The translations under genes and the position numbers were made by a program. DNA of 64,000 nt from Mycocentrospora acerina (Eukaryota; Ascomycota; Dothideomycetes; Pleosporales): contig JAKUHH010000090.1 of assembly GCA_022701365.1 (NCBI GenBank), forward strand, positions 1 to 64,000, given 5' to 3'. The notes beneath the pieces are model-generated. The model was given only the letters and a program-made list of their open reading frames with translations, was not told the origin of the DNA and searched no databases. Below, piece after piece: positions 1 through 10,615 of the stretch (within the stretch, counting starts at the first letter, position 1; each line of letters opens with the position of its first letter).

Positions 1-17
1 AAAAAAAAAAAAAAAAA

Positions 18-86
18 CATTATTATGCTCTTTACCGTGTCTGTGCACTTAACGCCCGGATTCACTCAACGCCCTAAAACACCAAA
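18..86. repeat. Left terminal inverted repeat of the pogo-type element
   Basis: It is the reverse complement of 2081-2149 over its whole length, with five transition differences and no gap. Similarity fades inward of position 86. Confidence 0.85.
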
Positions 87-108
87 CCTACCCTAAACTT
101 CAACGCGT

Positions 109-1980
109 TATAACTCTACTAATATAAGTCTAATTAAGGCTGCACTAAAAGAAATAGAATTGCTTAATAATAGAGAATCTTTCTTATATATAAAAATAGC
201 ACAAAAACACAGTGTTAATTAATCTACACTATTATAAAGACACTAGGCTGTTCAAACGTTGCGTGCAACTAATGCATATACACGTTAAAAGCTCTACCCC
301 TAATAAGAGCAGAAGCTTGTAGAATATATAGAAAGCCTTATAAGGCAAGGCCTACTACTTATACAAGAGATAATTTAAAATTTTACTTTATGTATAGCTT
401 AAGAGACTGTAAGCAATAGCTAGGTTACATGCTTTATTAACTAGAATTTACACTATCTTACATTATAGTAGACAACTAGTATAGACGTTAATTGCTACTA
501 GGCTAACTTAAGGGATAAATACAAGCTATATTTTAACTTTATAAGAAAGAAAATTAATAAGTACAACATTAAGCCTTTTAATAGATATAATATAGATAAG
601 AAAGGCTTTCTCCTTAGTATTACTAGCTAATTAAAACAAGTATTTAGCAAGAGAATGTAGGAGAAAAAAGAGGTTACAGCAGCTATCTAAGATAGCTTAC
701 ATAAGTAGATAACCCTTATAGCATATGTATGTGCAGATAGATTAAAGCTGCTGCTAAGCCTTATATTTAAGTCTGTAAATAAGGGCATACAATTAAGCTA
801 GGTTAAAGTAATTAAGGCTAGAAAACATAAAATACACATTAGCTTATTACTATTAAGATAGACTAATAATAACGTAGGCCTTGCCTAGCTTAAGCAGGTG
901 TTTAATTACTTTACTAAGGCAAAGGCAAAGAGATCTTAAAAGTTACTTATCCTTAATAGCTATAGATCTTACATTTCTATAGATTTCTTAGACTTCTGTA
1001 GTAAGAGAAGGATTCTTATTACTGTCCTTCCTCCTTACTTAACTTACACGCTCTAGCTACTTAATATAGCTATGTTTAAGCCTCTCTTAATAGTGTACTT
1101 AAAGGAGCTCTTAATTTACCTTTACAATAGCTAGGGGCTTCTCCTAGTTAAAAAAGGTAACTTCTTGCCTCTATTCTAAAGAGCTTAGAGACGCTCCTTT
1201 AAGAAATAAGCAATATTAAAGTCTTTTAAAATAACAAGCATCTTACTATTTAAACTAGCTAAGATACTTAAAAGATTTACTTAGGATAGGCAGGAGTTAC
1301 TAATTAACTTACTACTAATTAAGTCTAATTAGAGAAAGTTAGAAAGGCTGTTACATAAAGTAGTAGCTAATAAAAATATAGAAGAAGCTAAAAAGCTTAG
1401 TTAAACACTCTACTACCTTTAAGCTTAAAATAAGCTTCTTAAGCTTTAAAAGTAAGGACTTTAAAAAGTGCTTATTATTAAGAAGAAGCACTAAAAGTCT
1501 AGTAAAGCTCTTAATCTACAATAATATTAAGAGTACTATAGTATTACTGTTTTCTAGTTACTAAAAAAAATTAGAGAAGCACATATTTGTTAAGCAGTAA
1601 AAGAGCAAGAAAAAAAAGAGCTTAAACTCTAAAAGGCTAATAGAAAGGAACTTAAGAAAGCTTATAAGCTCTATCTTAAAAAGATAGCTTAAGAAAAGCG
1701 TGTAGCAAGAGAAGTAGCAAAGGCAGTTAGAGAGAAGGAGAAGGCAAAGCAGGCAGCTAAACAGGAGCGTAAGAGACAGAAGAACAATGCTAGAAAAGCT
1801 CTCTAATTATCCTAAAAGGGTAAGAAGAAGGCTTTAAGGCCTCCTTAACAAGCTGCTAAGCATAAGAAATAGGTAGTAGATGCGTTAGGTAGTAGTAAGT
1901 CTTATAAAGCTATTCCTGCACCTCTACTACTACAGTTACAAAAAGGCTGTGCAATTAGGCTACTAAGCAAATTTAAGTAG
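109..1980 (+). pseudogene. Pogo/Fot1-family DDE transposase, destroyed by RIP transitions
   Basis: One reading frame (codons in phase with position 961) can be followed from about 109-121 to the stop at 1980 without any frameshift, but it carries many TAG and TAA codons. Family landmarks remain readable: an N-terminal HTH/CENP-B-like part (about 120-420); the N-x-Y-N-x-D core with its first catalytic Asp kept at 595-597; a block around 955-1020 where the second Asp is now Asn (955-957); and the T-L-Q-P-L-D-x-x-M-F block at 1048-1080, whose Gln is TAG and whose third Asp is Asn (1063-1065). A lysine/arginine-rich C-terminal coiled tail follows (1600-1860). Stops replace Trp and Gln codons, as expected of G-to-A and C-to-T change. 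The element is catalytically dead. A start codon is not preserved. Confidence 0.85.
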
Positions 1981-2080
1981 AGCAAAAGTTTTGCAAATAT
2001 TATCTATACTATCTACTAAAAAATCTCATGATATTACCTGTTGTGCGTGGCTTAATAGCCTCATTTCTAGATGAGATGGT

Positions 2081-2149
2081 TTTGATGTTTCAGGGCGTTG
2101 AGTGAATCCGGGCGTTGAGTGCACGGACACGGTAAAGAGCACAATAATG
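2081..2149. repeat. Right terminal inverted repeat of the pogo-type element
   Basis: It mirrors 18-86. Where the copies differ, this one more often keeps the unmutated C or G, for example CTCAACGCCC against CTTAACGCCC on the left. Confidence 0.85.
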
Positions 2150-4200
2150 TATAAAGCAGCTTAATAGCCTACTATTACTACCTTAATAACAGAAGTAGAG
2201 TTGCTTGCCTTAGAGCACATAGCAAAAGAAATAATTACTTTGTAAAGATTCTTTAGAGAATTAACTCTTAAGCTAATAAATAGAGTATAGGCTATCTTTT
2301 ACAACAATTAATAAATAATAAGACTAGTAGTAAAGAGGAGTAAGAGAATAACTACTAAACTATGCTATATAAACATATAAAACATGTAGCTATACTAAGA
2401 GCATATAAAAAGATCTTTTAATATTGTCTATCTACTAATAAAAGAGATACTAGTAGATAGACTTATAAAATACTTATTAAAATAAAAGCTTAGTAGCTTT
2501 ATTAAGCTTTTTAACTTTTAAAAAGTTATTAGTATAAAATAATAAAGCAAAGTAGTTAAGACTTAAATTATAAGTTAAACTAGGGAGAACAACTCTCTCC
2601 TTTAGGTAAATCTTAAGTAAAGAGATTAATAAGCTTATAAATAAGCTTCTTAGCCTGCTAGATGTAAGCTAGGCAACTACTATTACTACTACTACTACTA
2701 CCTTACTCCTCTACTACCTGCTCCTCCTCTATCTCCTCCTCCTCTACTACCTGCTCTTCCTCTGCTACTACACCCTTTAACTCTTAGAAGAACTTATCCT
2801 CTTACTTACTACTACTACTACCTTACTCTTTACTAACACTACTAATAACTTCCTACTTTACTAATACTTTTTTTACTTTACTCTCTTCTAATATATCTAA
2901 TGCTATATAAATAGTAAAATAAAGGTAGTAAAGCTTAGTAAGCTTTATACTTTTCTGCAGAGCAGTAAGAAAATACTGTAAAAATAGTAAAATATAAGTA
3001 AGACTATTAAGATAGATAAGCTTAAAAAATATAGAATATATAAAAAGAGACTTATATAGGCTTATACTTATAGCTAGTACTATAATACTAGTAGTAAGTA
3101 CCTACTAAAGAATTATAGCACTTACTAAGTAAGTATCTAGCTAAACTACTCCTTAAGTAGGCAAAGTAAGCTATAAAATAATAAGTACTGTACTTGCTGT
3201 AGTAACTAGGTATAGCAAGGGTAGCAGGCTCTATAAAAGCAGGAGTAAGAGGAGGTATAGCGCAAAGTGCAAGAGTAAGAGTGTTAGTAGGCACTTTTAA
3301 AGGCAAGGACAAGGACGCAGGAGTAAAAGGGCAGGTTAACTTAGTGCATAAGCTACTACTATAAGTAGGCTTTACTTAAAGTAAGCCTTTACTTTTATAA
3401 GAAAGTATAGTAGTAGAGGTGCTATATATTAATGCGCAAGTAGTAGAGTAAGCAGAAGCACAGCTAGAAGTAGGCGCAGCTTAAGCTTAAGTAGATTTCT
3501 TATTTTTAGACTGCGTATATAAAAGTTAGCCTTTAAAATAATATATAAGTAGGTAATAATAATAATATATAATAGCTATAGTTTATATTAATAATAAGAA
3601 AGGTTTATAGGTAAGTAAAGCTTAAGGTAATTATTTAAGTAGCCTACTTAGCACTTAAATAATCTATAAATAAGTAAGATTAAAATAAAGAAGCATTCTA
3701 TAAGCTATATATAACCTACATTCTTAATAAAATGCACTTTAAAATAGTACACTTAGCTTATAAAAGCTAAGTATAAGTAATAACTAATTTTAGTAGTTAC
3801 TTAAAAGGTGTATTATAAAATAAAGCCTTACTTAGAAGTCTTACTTATAAGTCCTGCTTACTAGCTATATAAGTAAGCTACACTTATATAGCCTATTATA
3901 AAAAACTTAGTAATAAGCTAGTAAAAAGATAATTATTACTTAGCTACTTTACACAATAATATTTATGCTATACTTACTTATTAAATTAAGTACACTTAGT
4001 AACAATAACTACTAAGCTCCTCTTTGCATTATATTTAATAGAGATAAAATACTTAAATAGACAAGACAGTAGTCTATACAATAGATCACCTGAATACTAT
4101 TATTCTAGCTCCTATTTCTACAACAAGAGTTATTACATTTTCCTAGTAAGTTTACTGTTAGTAACTTATTAAGGGTTTTTCTTTAATTAATTAATTATAA
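2150..4200. other. Degraded AT-rich sequence without intact genes
   Basis: No intact coding region is credible here. Read on the minus strand, 2660-2780 gives a Glu/Ser-rich low-complexity stretch, and 3088-3312 gives a short open frame continuing upstream as a Ser/Thr-rich frame broken by stops. This suggests one or more further RIP-mutated transposon genes on the minus strand, whose family I cannot name. Confidence 0.5.
2678..2776. repeat. Low-complexity ACT/CTC trinucleotide tract
   Basis: Runs of CTACTA and CTCCTC trinucleotides. On the minus strand they would encode Glu-rich and Ser-rich stretches within a degraded frame. Confidence 0.6.
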
Positions 4201-4835
4201 ATAGGTTAGCCCTAAGGGCTAGTGCTAGTTATAGCTTAAATAAAGTAATAGCTATAATAACTTGTTTATATCTATCTATTTAGACCTATTTTAGGTGTTC
4301 TATGTTTTGTTAGATTATATCTGTGTATTGCCTATAAGGTTTCTAGTGCTGCTAGGTGTGCTAGAGTAGCTTTAGAGAAGGTTTAGGTTCCTTATTAGTA
4401 TATGCAGAGTATCTAGATAGTTTCTGTGCTTTGTCTGTAGGGTATCTAGTATTGCTAGTTGTGCCTTAAGGCTCTAAGACAGGTTTTAGCTTAGTAAGTC
4501 TAAGTGTCTTAGCAACTAGGTTTTTGTTAGCTGTTTGTCAGTTCAAGGTTTATGCTAAGACTCTTAACTAGGCGTAGCCTATTACACCCCTAAGTTAACT
4601 AATACCTATCTAATAGCTACCTGTTTGTACTTGCCCTAGATAGCAATCCTAAGAAGGGGTATATAAGGTAGCAGCTTATATAGTTTAAAAAAGTAGTTTT
4701 TCTATATCCTTTTATACAAGACCTATAGGTGTAGAGAATAGTATCTTTAGTTTACCCTCTAGTCCTAGCACTCCTATATGCCTAGTAGTAGACACTTCAG
4801 ACCCTATTCAGATCACTCTCTTATAACCTGCGTTG

Positions 4836-4873
4836 TTACAGTAATGATAGGATGTGACGTTGTGAACGTTACA
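4836..4873 (+). repeat. Direct repeat copy 1 with internal inverted repeat
   Basis: It matches 5351-5387 apart from a one-base gap and a few substitutions. It contains TGTGACGTT-GTG-AACGTTACA, in which one arm carries a C-to-T change relative to copy 2. Confidence 0.7.
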
Positions 4874-5350
4874 ATACACTTCTCTTAGTATCTGTTACTA
4901 TTTAGACTACTAAAAGACTTCTATATAGGCTACTACAGAGTTATTTAAAGAAAAGTAGCAAGTTATCTATAAAATACTGTTATTATATATATATACTTTA
5001 CAAAGACTCTACTTGCTTAGTAACATGAAGAAAGAAGGTTCTTAACACTGACGTTTTGTCTACCTGTTCTAACTTTATTATTACCTTATTAATCCTTTAA
5101 AAATCAGGCAACAGTATTAACACCAGTACACACTCTCTTCTACTATTTATAATAATTTAAACAACAAATATTTAGTAAAAACATTAAGCAACCTAAACTC
5201 TTAGCAAAACAATGCAAGCAAGTTGTAACGACTTTGCACTATATATATTATACTACACTTAGAATACTTGCATAAGTATTCTTGTGCTTACCTTTTGGTA
5301 TAATTGGGGTTATTGCGTAGTATCAATAGCAAGGGCAGGGCGTCTGACCA

Positions 5351-5387
5351 TTACAGTAAGCTGGGATGTGACGTTGTGAACGTCACA
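5351..5387 (+). repeat. Direct repeat copy 2 with perfect internal inverted repeat
   Basis: It is the less mutated copy of the 4836-4873 repeat. Its 9-bp arms TGTGACGTT and AACGTCACA are perfectly complementary around a GTG spacer. Confidence 0.7.
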
Positions 5388-5390
5388 GTT

Positions 5391-6136
5391 GACAGTGCAC
5401 TTAGACCAGGCATAACAGGCAAACTTGTAAGCATAGAGCAGAAGTAGTCTCTAAATAATCTTTTGCCCCGTACTGCACTATGCAGCGCAAAAGTAGGTTG
5501 TTACAGGTGGTAATAGGGTGAGATTTAGTATGGTCATAGCAAAAGTAAGTTGTTCTCCTGTAGGGTACGTTACAAACATAATTATATACATAATTGTTTA
5601 CTAATTAATCTATCGTCCTCTCTTTGAAAAAAGAAAAGAAAAAAAGAAAAACCTTACTTTTTTCTATTTGTCGAACTCGACCTTTGTAGGAACGGCAGTT
5701 TGAGGAATTGTTCCACCTCCGTCCGAGTATTGTTGAACGTTGTCGTGTAACCGGTCGGCACTTTTCGTGCAAGTTTGATCGCGTGGGCTCGGAACAGACG
5801 GGACAGACGGAAGGGACGGGTGATTGAGGAAGTTGGGTGAAGCACCTCGGGAATACCAGAACATTCAAACTAGCACATGTTTGTTAATTAGTTCGATTTC
5901 AATTGGATTTTGAAATTGGTCTAATCATCAAGAGTTGCTCAATGTTTGTGTAAAGGATGAGGCAGTCAAAAATACAACAACAACGGCAGAAATGTGACAC
6001 AGCTAAAGCGCTGGTGGGGTATTGATTATTCTCTTGCATCCCGTTTACATATATCTTCCATGTTTCATCATCATTCTCATCAAATGTCTTTTATGACTGT
6101 GCTTTTAGAGCTCCACTACTCCAAACAAACGTCCGC
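5391..6136. other. Transition from RIP block to genic sequence; enolase 3' flank
   Basis: Composition shifts from AT-rich to balanced across 5,400-5,650. Short similar segments containing GCAAAAGTA followed by GTTGTT occur near 5488 and 5540. Open frames at 5605-5868 (minus) overlap each other in several frames and show no recognisable domain, so I call no gene. The stretch just below 6137 should hold the enolase 3' UTR and terminator. Confidence 0.5.
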
Positions 6137-7654
6137 TTACAAGTTGACGGCAGTCCTGAAGTTGTTGCCAGCGTAGATGGCGTTGTCACCTGTGATGAGT
6201 GTAAGCATGTTTTCCTTGTGCATCAAAGGACTAAACTTACCGAGCTCCTCCTCAATACGGAGGATCTGGTTGAGCTTGGCCAAACGCTCAGATCGAGCTG
6301 GCGCACCAGTCTTGATTTGACCGGCACGAAGACCGACGACGATGTCTGCGATGGTGACATCCTCAGTCTCACCGGAGCGGTGAGAGACCATGACACCCCA
6401 TCCAGCACCGAAAGCATCCTTGGCGGCCTGGATGGCCTCAGTGATGGTACCGATCTGGTTGACCTTGAGTAAAAGAGCGTTGCAGGACTTGAGCTCAATG
6501 GCCTTCTTGATGAACTCGGGGTTGGTGACGGTCAAGTCATCACCGACAATCTGGAAGTCGGAGGTCTTGAAGAAGTACGACCAAGCCTCCCAGTCGTCCT
6601 CGGCGAAGGGGTCCTCAATGCTGACAATGGGGTACTTCTGGGCGAGGGACTTGTACAGCTCAGCGAGCTGCTCGTAGCTGAGCCACTTGCTCTTGTCGCT
6701 GTCGGGGTTCTTGAAGTCCAGGTCGTACTTCTTCTCCTCGGTCTTGTAGAACTCGCTGGACGCAACGTCCATGGCGATCTTGATCTGGCCAGTGTAGCCA
6801 GCCTCCTCAATGGCATCAGTGATGAGGTCAAGGGCCTCCTCAGGGGTCTGAATATCGGGAGCGACACCACCCTCGTCACCAACGTTTCCGGCAGACTGGC
6901 CGTACCTCTTCTTGGCAAGGCTCTTGAGCTTCTGGTAGACCTCGGAACCCTGGCGCATGGCCTCGGAGAAGGTAGGGGCTTCGCTGTTTGCCGATTAGTC
7001 AGATGTCAAGTGTTGGATTGGTGGCGTGTGTTTACCTAGGAACAATCATGAACTCCTGGAAAGCAAGACGGCCACCGGCGTGCGAGCCACCGTTGAGGAC
7101 GTTTTGGACTAAGCCATCAGCAACAGTTGGAGAGAAGAGGGATGCACGTGTGCTTACAGGGGACGGGGAGGACGTAGGGCTTCTTGGTGCCGGCCAAGTC
7201 GGAGATGTGGGCATAGAGGGGCACGCCCTTCTCGGCGGCAGCGGCCTTTGCAATGGCCATGGAGACACCGAGGATGGCGTTGGCGCCGAGCTTCTCCTTG
7301 TTCTTTGTGCCATCGAGCTTGTTCAGGAAGGCGTCGACGGCGGACTGGTCCTTGACGTCGATGGCCTCCTTGATGAGGGCAGGGGCGATGATGTCGTTGA
7401 CGTTGGAGACGGCCTTGGTGACACCCTTGCCGCCCCACTTGGTCTTGTCGCCATCGCGGAGCTCGCAGGCCTCGTGCGAGCCAGTCGAGGCGCCCGAGGG
7501 GACAATGGCACGGTGCAGGCCAGTCTCGGTGACAATGTCAACCTCGACCGTGGGGTTGCCCTGGGGGGTGGATGAGCATCAGAGGCAGCCGGCATGGCGG
7601 GGTACTCACACGAGAGTCGTAGACGGAACGGGCGTGGATCTTGGTGATGGGCAT
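6137..7654 (-). CDS. Enolase (2-phosphoglycerate dehydratase)
   Basis: Cytosolic glycolytic enzyme converting 2-phosphoglycerate to phosphoenolpyruvate. I read five exons: 7654-7610, 7560-7158, 7108-7036, 6983-6241 and 6189-6137. They give 438 aa, the usual fungal enolase length. The start lies in a strong GCCACCATGC context. Family landmarks are visible: YDSRGNPTVEV at residues 12-22, the SGASTG loop, [10 protein letters not shown], the metal-ligand regions [11 protein letters not shown] and DDLTVTN, KVNQIGT and the signature [10 protein letters not shown]. The last intron (6190-6240, 51 nt) is frame-preserving and stop-free. If retained it would insert 17 residues before the C-terminal [10 protein letters not shown], where homologues have none. 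The protein is intact and probably essential. A TATA-like box lies 98 bp upstream. Confidence 0.97.
6190..6240 (-). other. Frame-preserving, stop-free terminal intron of enolase
   Basis: On the minus strand it runs from GTAAGT to ACAG, with a CTTAC branch-like site about 12 nt before the end. It is 51 nt long, a multiple of three with no stop, so simple open-frame reading would keep it. Removal restores the normal join between EELG and DNAIYAG. Confidence 0.9.
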
Positions 7655-8556
7655 GGTGGCGGTGGTGGTGCTGGAGGGGGAGCGTGTCAGTCAGAAGATG
7701 CCTCTGAAAAGTCAATTGCGGACTCGGCCAAGTGCCCGCGGGCGACAGAGGCTATATAGAGGCAGGAGCAGGCCTAGATCAGCCCTATGCGGCAGTCGAC
7801 CTGGTTGCGAGGCCGCGCAGAAGCAGAAACGCTGGCCATGGTGCCCAGCTTGCGGCTGTCTGAGCTCGGTGGGACCTCTAACCAGCGTCGGCGATGCGCG
7901 ACAGCAAGATTCGGCCGCGGAGGGCCGTGGTAAAGACTCTGACTTACCAGGTGGACGATTGTTTTGCGCGGGTGGGGTTGAGCAGAGCTTACTCTACGGG
8001 GCCCAGGGACAGAGTTTATAAGTAGTTGAGCACTGAGGGGCAGCCGCGCCCTGCCCCGCCAAATGACGCGCGACTCTATTGGCAGCTGCAGCTGGCTGCG
8101 GTCAGAACATGCGATAAAAGCATCGCCAGAGCGCCAGTTGAGGCCCGCGCTGGCCTGATGACGATATCGACACCAGGCCGCAATGGACGCCATGCGCCCA
8201 CGCCCGCCGTCAACACGGCCTTGGACGACGAGGCGGGAGCAGGCCAGCCCGCGCGGGCTAAGCCCACGTTTCGTCCTCGACACGATTGTGTTGAGAGGCT
8301 GATTGACTAGCCAGATAGGCTGCGTGGTGCTGCAACCCACGTAAAGGCACTCGGTCAGAGATTCGGAAGGACAGGACTGGACTGGACTGGACTCGATTCG
8401 ACTGCACGCGACTGCACTCGACTAGACACCGCAGGGCAGCACGTCGTGCCATCTCGTACGCACCCGTCGTCTCGTGTGCGTCGGCGCAATTAATTCAGAG
8501 TCACGCAACAGCCCCTCCATTGTGCACTGTTCAGCCTATTGTACATTCCATCCCAG
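7655..8556. other. Enolase upstream region
   Basis: Apart from the TATA-like box I see no gene. A short tandem of GGACT units lies at about 8374-8394, followed by CGACTGCA/CGACTCGA-like units to about 8425. The open frames here overlap in several phases without a recognisable domain. The region should hold the enolase promoter and the 3' flank of the next minus-strand gene. Confidence 0.6.
7752..7759 (-). promoter_or_regulatory. Putative TATA box of the enolase gene
   Basis: The self-complementary CTATATAG lies 98 bp upstream of the enolase ATG, a normal distance for a highly expressed fungal gene. Position and sequence are the only support. Confidence 0.5.
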
Positions 8557-9495
8557 TTACCGCCGCCTGTCCCTTGACTGAGACCGCCTTCTCTTTGGTG
8601 ACCTTGATCTGCTCCTCCAGCTGCCTCTCGAGCTCGCATCATCCTTTCCCCTGTGCTCCAGCTCCTTCCGCTTGCTAGCACTCTGCGCAGAAGCTCGAGC
8701 AGATTGCTCCCCGTCTGTGCCTTCGATGGCCTGACCACCTGCACTCTGCCGCAACGCCTTGCCTGCGGATGTGCTTGTTCCACTCAATGTGCCAGACTTT
8801 GTCGCTGCCACAAATTCAACAGATCCCCTCGGTCCTTTGGCCTTTTGATGCTCCTTCGCTTTCAGCAACTGCCTTTGTGACGCTCTCAATTCCTCCGCGT
8901 AGGCCCACTCTGGAAATACAGTTGGCACCGCAACTTCTGCTGCCAAGGCGGATGCATGTTGGTCCTCCTCACTGATACCTGCAAAGTCCATCAACTTGCG
9001 CAAATGGCCTGGGTCTCGCAACACAGACGAGCTCTCTAGTCGCTGATTAAAGTGCTGTCCTTTCTTCTTCAACTCTAAGAACTGCGCAAACTTCTTGGTA
9101 GCCTTCTGTGGTGGCGACCCAGGCGGCGAGGGCGGAATGTCAAAATTGGGCACGGTTGGAAGAGTGAGATTCTGGATTATGGCTCGACTTGATGTATATG
9201 GTGATCCTGGCGCGACATCGCTCGTCGGCGCGTCGTCTGCAGGAGGTGGTGAGGCTGCTGGGCCCTGTGATGGGCCAGTTACTGGGCCCTCTGTCAAGGC
9301 TGAGGGTGTTTGGGCCTCCTCGAGCAGAGGTTGCTTGGGCGAGGGAGCCGGCGCGGTCACAGCTGGGGGAATGTTGGCCAACTCGATATTAGTAGCTATC
9401 GGGGCCCCTCTGAAGACATTGGCGCGCCTCACCTCAGAATTTGCTGCTGGGACAGCGTCCTCTTCGTCGCTGCTTGCATAATTAATTCCAAGCAT
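8557..9495 (-). CDS. HCNGP/SAP30BP-like nuclear protein
   Basis: A single-exon frame of 312 aa from MLGINYASSDEED. I chose this ATG because the family starts with a short hydrophobic stretch followed by an acidic SSDEE motif; an upstream in-frame ATG at 9624 would add 43 unrelated residues. The central part, with FAQFLELKKKGQHFNQRLE, the SSVLRDPGHLRKLMDFAGI segment and FPEWAYAEELRASQRQLL, matches the HCNGP-like family (human SAP30BP), which is tied to transcriptional regulation and pre-mRNA splicing. The first half is Pro/Ala/Ser-rich and probably disordered. The C-terminus is an Arg/Ser-rich tail (SRSRSPKRRRS) typical of splicing-associated nuclear proteins. The family call rests on the central motif; the exact C-terminus is less certain. 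Confidence 0.8.
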   Translation of the reverse strand: MLGINYASSDEEDAVPAANSEVRRANVFRGAPIATNIELANIPPAVTAPAPSPKQPLLEEAQTPSALTEGPVTGPSQGPAASPPPADDAPTSDVAPGSPYTSSRAIIQNLTLPTVPNFDIPPSPPGSPPQKATKKFAQFLELKKKGQHFNQRLESSSVLRDPGHLRKLMDFAGISEEDQHASALAAEVAVPTVFPEWAYAEELRASQRQLLKAKEHQKAKGPRGSVEFVAATKSGTLSGTSTSAGKALRQSAGGQAIEGTDGEQSARASAQSASKRKELEHRGKDDASSRGSWRSRSRSPKRRRSQSRDRRR

Positions 9496-9722
9496 GCTGT
9501 CTGCCGTTGTTCTTTGCGGAGACATGTGCGACCACCTGTGAATGGCAATGGAGCTTGGGCCCGTCCTCGTCTCTTGGCACTCGAGCCACAGGTACGCAAC
9601 GACAAGCTGCCTGGCCGCGACCACACCTTGATTCCAACTGCCGCCCTCAATCTCGACGCCTCTCTCCAGCTTCCCGGCTCACTCCACTCGTCTCAAACCA
9701 ACACATCTCCACCACACTCATC

Positions 9723-10615
9723 ATGAACCACCTTCCGCAAGCGTGGGGCCGTGTAAGGCGCGCGGTACGCATTGCGGCAACACCGTGACTGACTTGATGC
9801 AGCCCAGAGACGATGTTTACGGCGCCTATGACCCCTCTCACTTCCAGGCTGCTGGCCCCAACCAGCACACGCAGAGCCCTATTGTGACGGGCACTTCGGT
9901 ACTTGCGGCTAAGTTCAAGGACGGCGTGGTCATTGCAGCAGACAACTTGGGTACGCCATCCAGGGACCCTCACAGTCAGTGCATGACTTGATGCTGACGG
10001 CCTACTGCAGCATCTTACGGCTCGCTCGCCCGTTTTACCGACGTCAAGCGCCTGCGCAAGTTCAACGACGAGGTAGTCGTCGGCTTCGGCGGCGACGTCT
10101 CCGACATGCAGTACCTCGACCGTCTGCTCAACTCGCTCGACATCCGCGAGAACTACTCGGCCTCGGACGACTCACTCAACGCAAAGAACCTCCACACATA
10201 CCTCGCCAAAGTCATGTACAACCGCCGATCCAAGTTCGACCCGCTCTGGAACCACCTGCTCATTGCCGGTCTGGACGGCGAGGGGAAGCCCTTCCTGGCG
10301 AGCGCAGACCTCCTCGGCACTACCTTTTCGTCGCCGTCCATTGCCACAGGCTTCGGAGCCCATCTCGCACAGCCACTCATGCGGACAATATTGCCCGATG
10401 AGGCGTCAGTAGAGAACGTCACCAAGGAGCAGGCGGTAGAGAAGATTAAGGAGTGCATGAAGGTTCTTTTCTACAGAGACGCCAGGAGCATGGACAAGTA
10501 TTCAATCGCCATCATTACCAAGGAGGGCGTCGAGTTGGACGAGAATGTGAAGCTGGAGAACCAGAGCTGGGCTTTTGCGGAGAGGATCAGAGGATACGGC
10601 ACGCAGACGGCCTAA
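9723..10615 (+). CDS. PRE4: 20S proteasome subunit beta type-7 (Pre4/PSMB4-like)
   Basis: Three exons (9723-9752, 9803-9950, 10011-10615) give 260 aa. This is a non-catalytic beta subunit of the 20S core particle, in nucleus and cytosol. A propeptide of about 40 residues precedes the TGTSVLAAKFKDGVVIAADN strand at the mature N-terminus. SYGSLARF, the VVGFGGDVSDMQYLDRLL segment, KVMYNRRSKFDPLWN and LIAGLDGEGKPFL are characteristic of beta-7 rather than other beta types. The first exon encodes only ten residues (MNHLPQAWGR), joined in phase 0, and the short first intron ends at TGATGCAG. Length agrees with yeast Pre4 (266 aa). It lies divergently from the HCNGP-like gene with a gap of 227 bp, which must contain both promoters. 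Confidence 0.95.

Larger units (their letters stand above)
18..2149 (+). mobile_element. RIP-inactivated pogo/Fot1-type DNA transposon with ~69-bp terminal inverted repeats
   Basis: Positions 18-86 and 2081-2149 form long terminal inverted repeats that align without gaps. The outer ends read CATTATT and AATAATG, and the inner part carries the motif CAACGCCC twice. The five mismatches between the two copies are all transitions, as RIP would leave. The right end is followed by TA, the target duplication expected for Tc1/mariner-pogo elements. The left flank is AA inside the terminal A-run, so the duplication cannot be confirmed there. A degraded transposase of the matching family fills the interior on the + strand. 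Confidence 0.85.
4200..5390. mobile_element. LTR-like retroelement debris (tentative)
   Basis: A TATA-like TATATAAGG at about 4660 is followed by a transcribed-leader-like stretch. A 37-38 bp segment beginning TTACAGTAA occurs at 4836-4873 and again at 5351-5387, in the same orientation about 515 bp apart. Each copy contains an inverted repeat, TGTGACGTT then GTG then AACGTCACA (the last arm AACGTTACA in the RIP-mutated copy). Repeated TG...CA-type ends beside a TATA box would fit LTR termini, but I could not define a full LTR, primer-binding site or reverse transcriptase. Confidence 0.35.
1..5600. repeat. AT-rich RIP-degraded repeat block
   Basis: The sequence is strongly AT-rich, dominated by TA dinucleotides, and has almost no long open frames. 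Base composition switches to ordinary genic composition at about 5,600. Recognisable transposase codons inside are converted by C-to-T and G-to-A transitions only (for example CAG or TGG to TAG, CAA to TAA, GAY to AAY), which is the signature of repeat-induced point mutation. The window begins with a run of 17 A, possibly a contig edge. The block holds a pogo-type transposon (18-2149), further unidentified degraded sequence (2150-4200) and LTR-like sequence (4200-5390). Confidence 0.85.

Noticed and set aside
3088..3312. 74-codon minus-strand frame in the AT-rich block
   Set aside because: It lies in RIP-degraded sequence and the frame continues upstream broken by stops; at best a fragment of a dead transposon gene.
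5605..5868. Minus-strand frame of 87 codons beside the RIP block
   Set aside because: Three overlapping frames of similar length, low-complexity Phe/Lys end, no recognisable motif.
7253..7759. 168-codon plus-strand frame across enolase
   Set aside because: Antisense shadow of a strongly codon-biased gene; enolase motifs are unambiguous on the minus strand.
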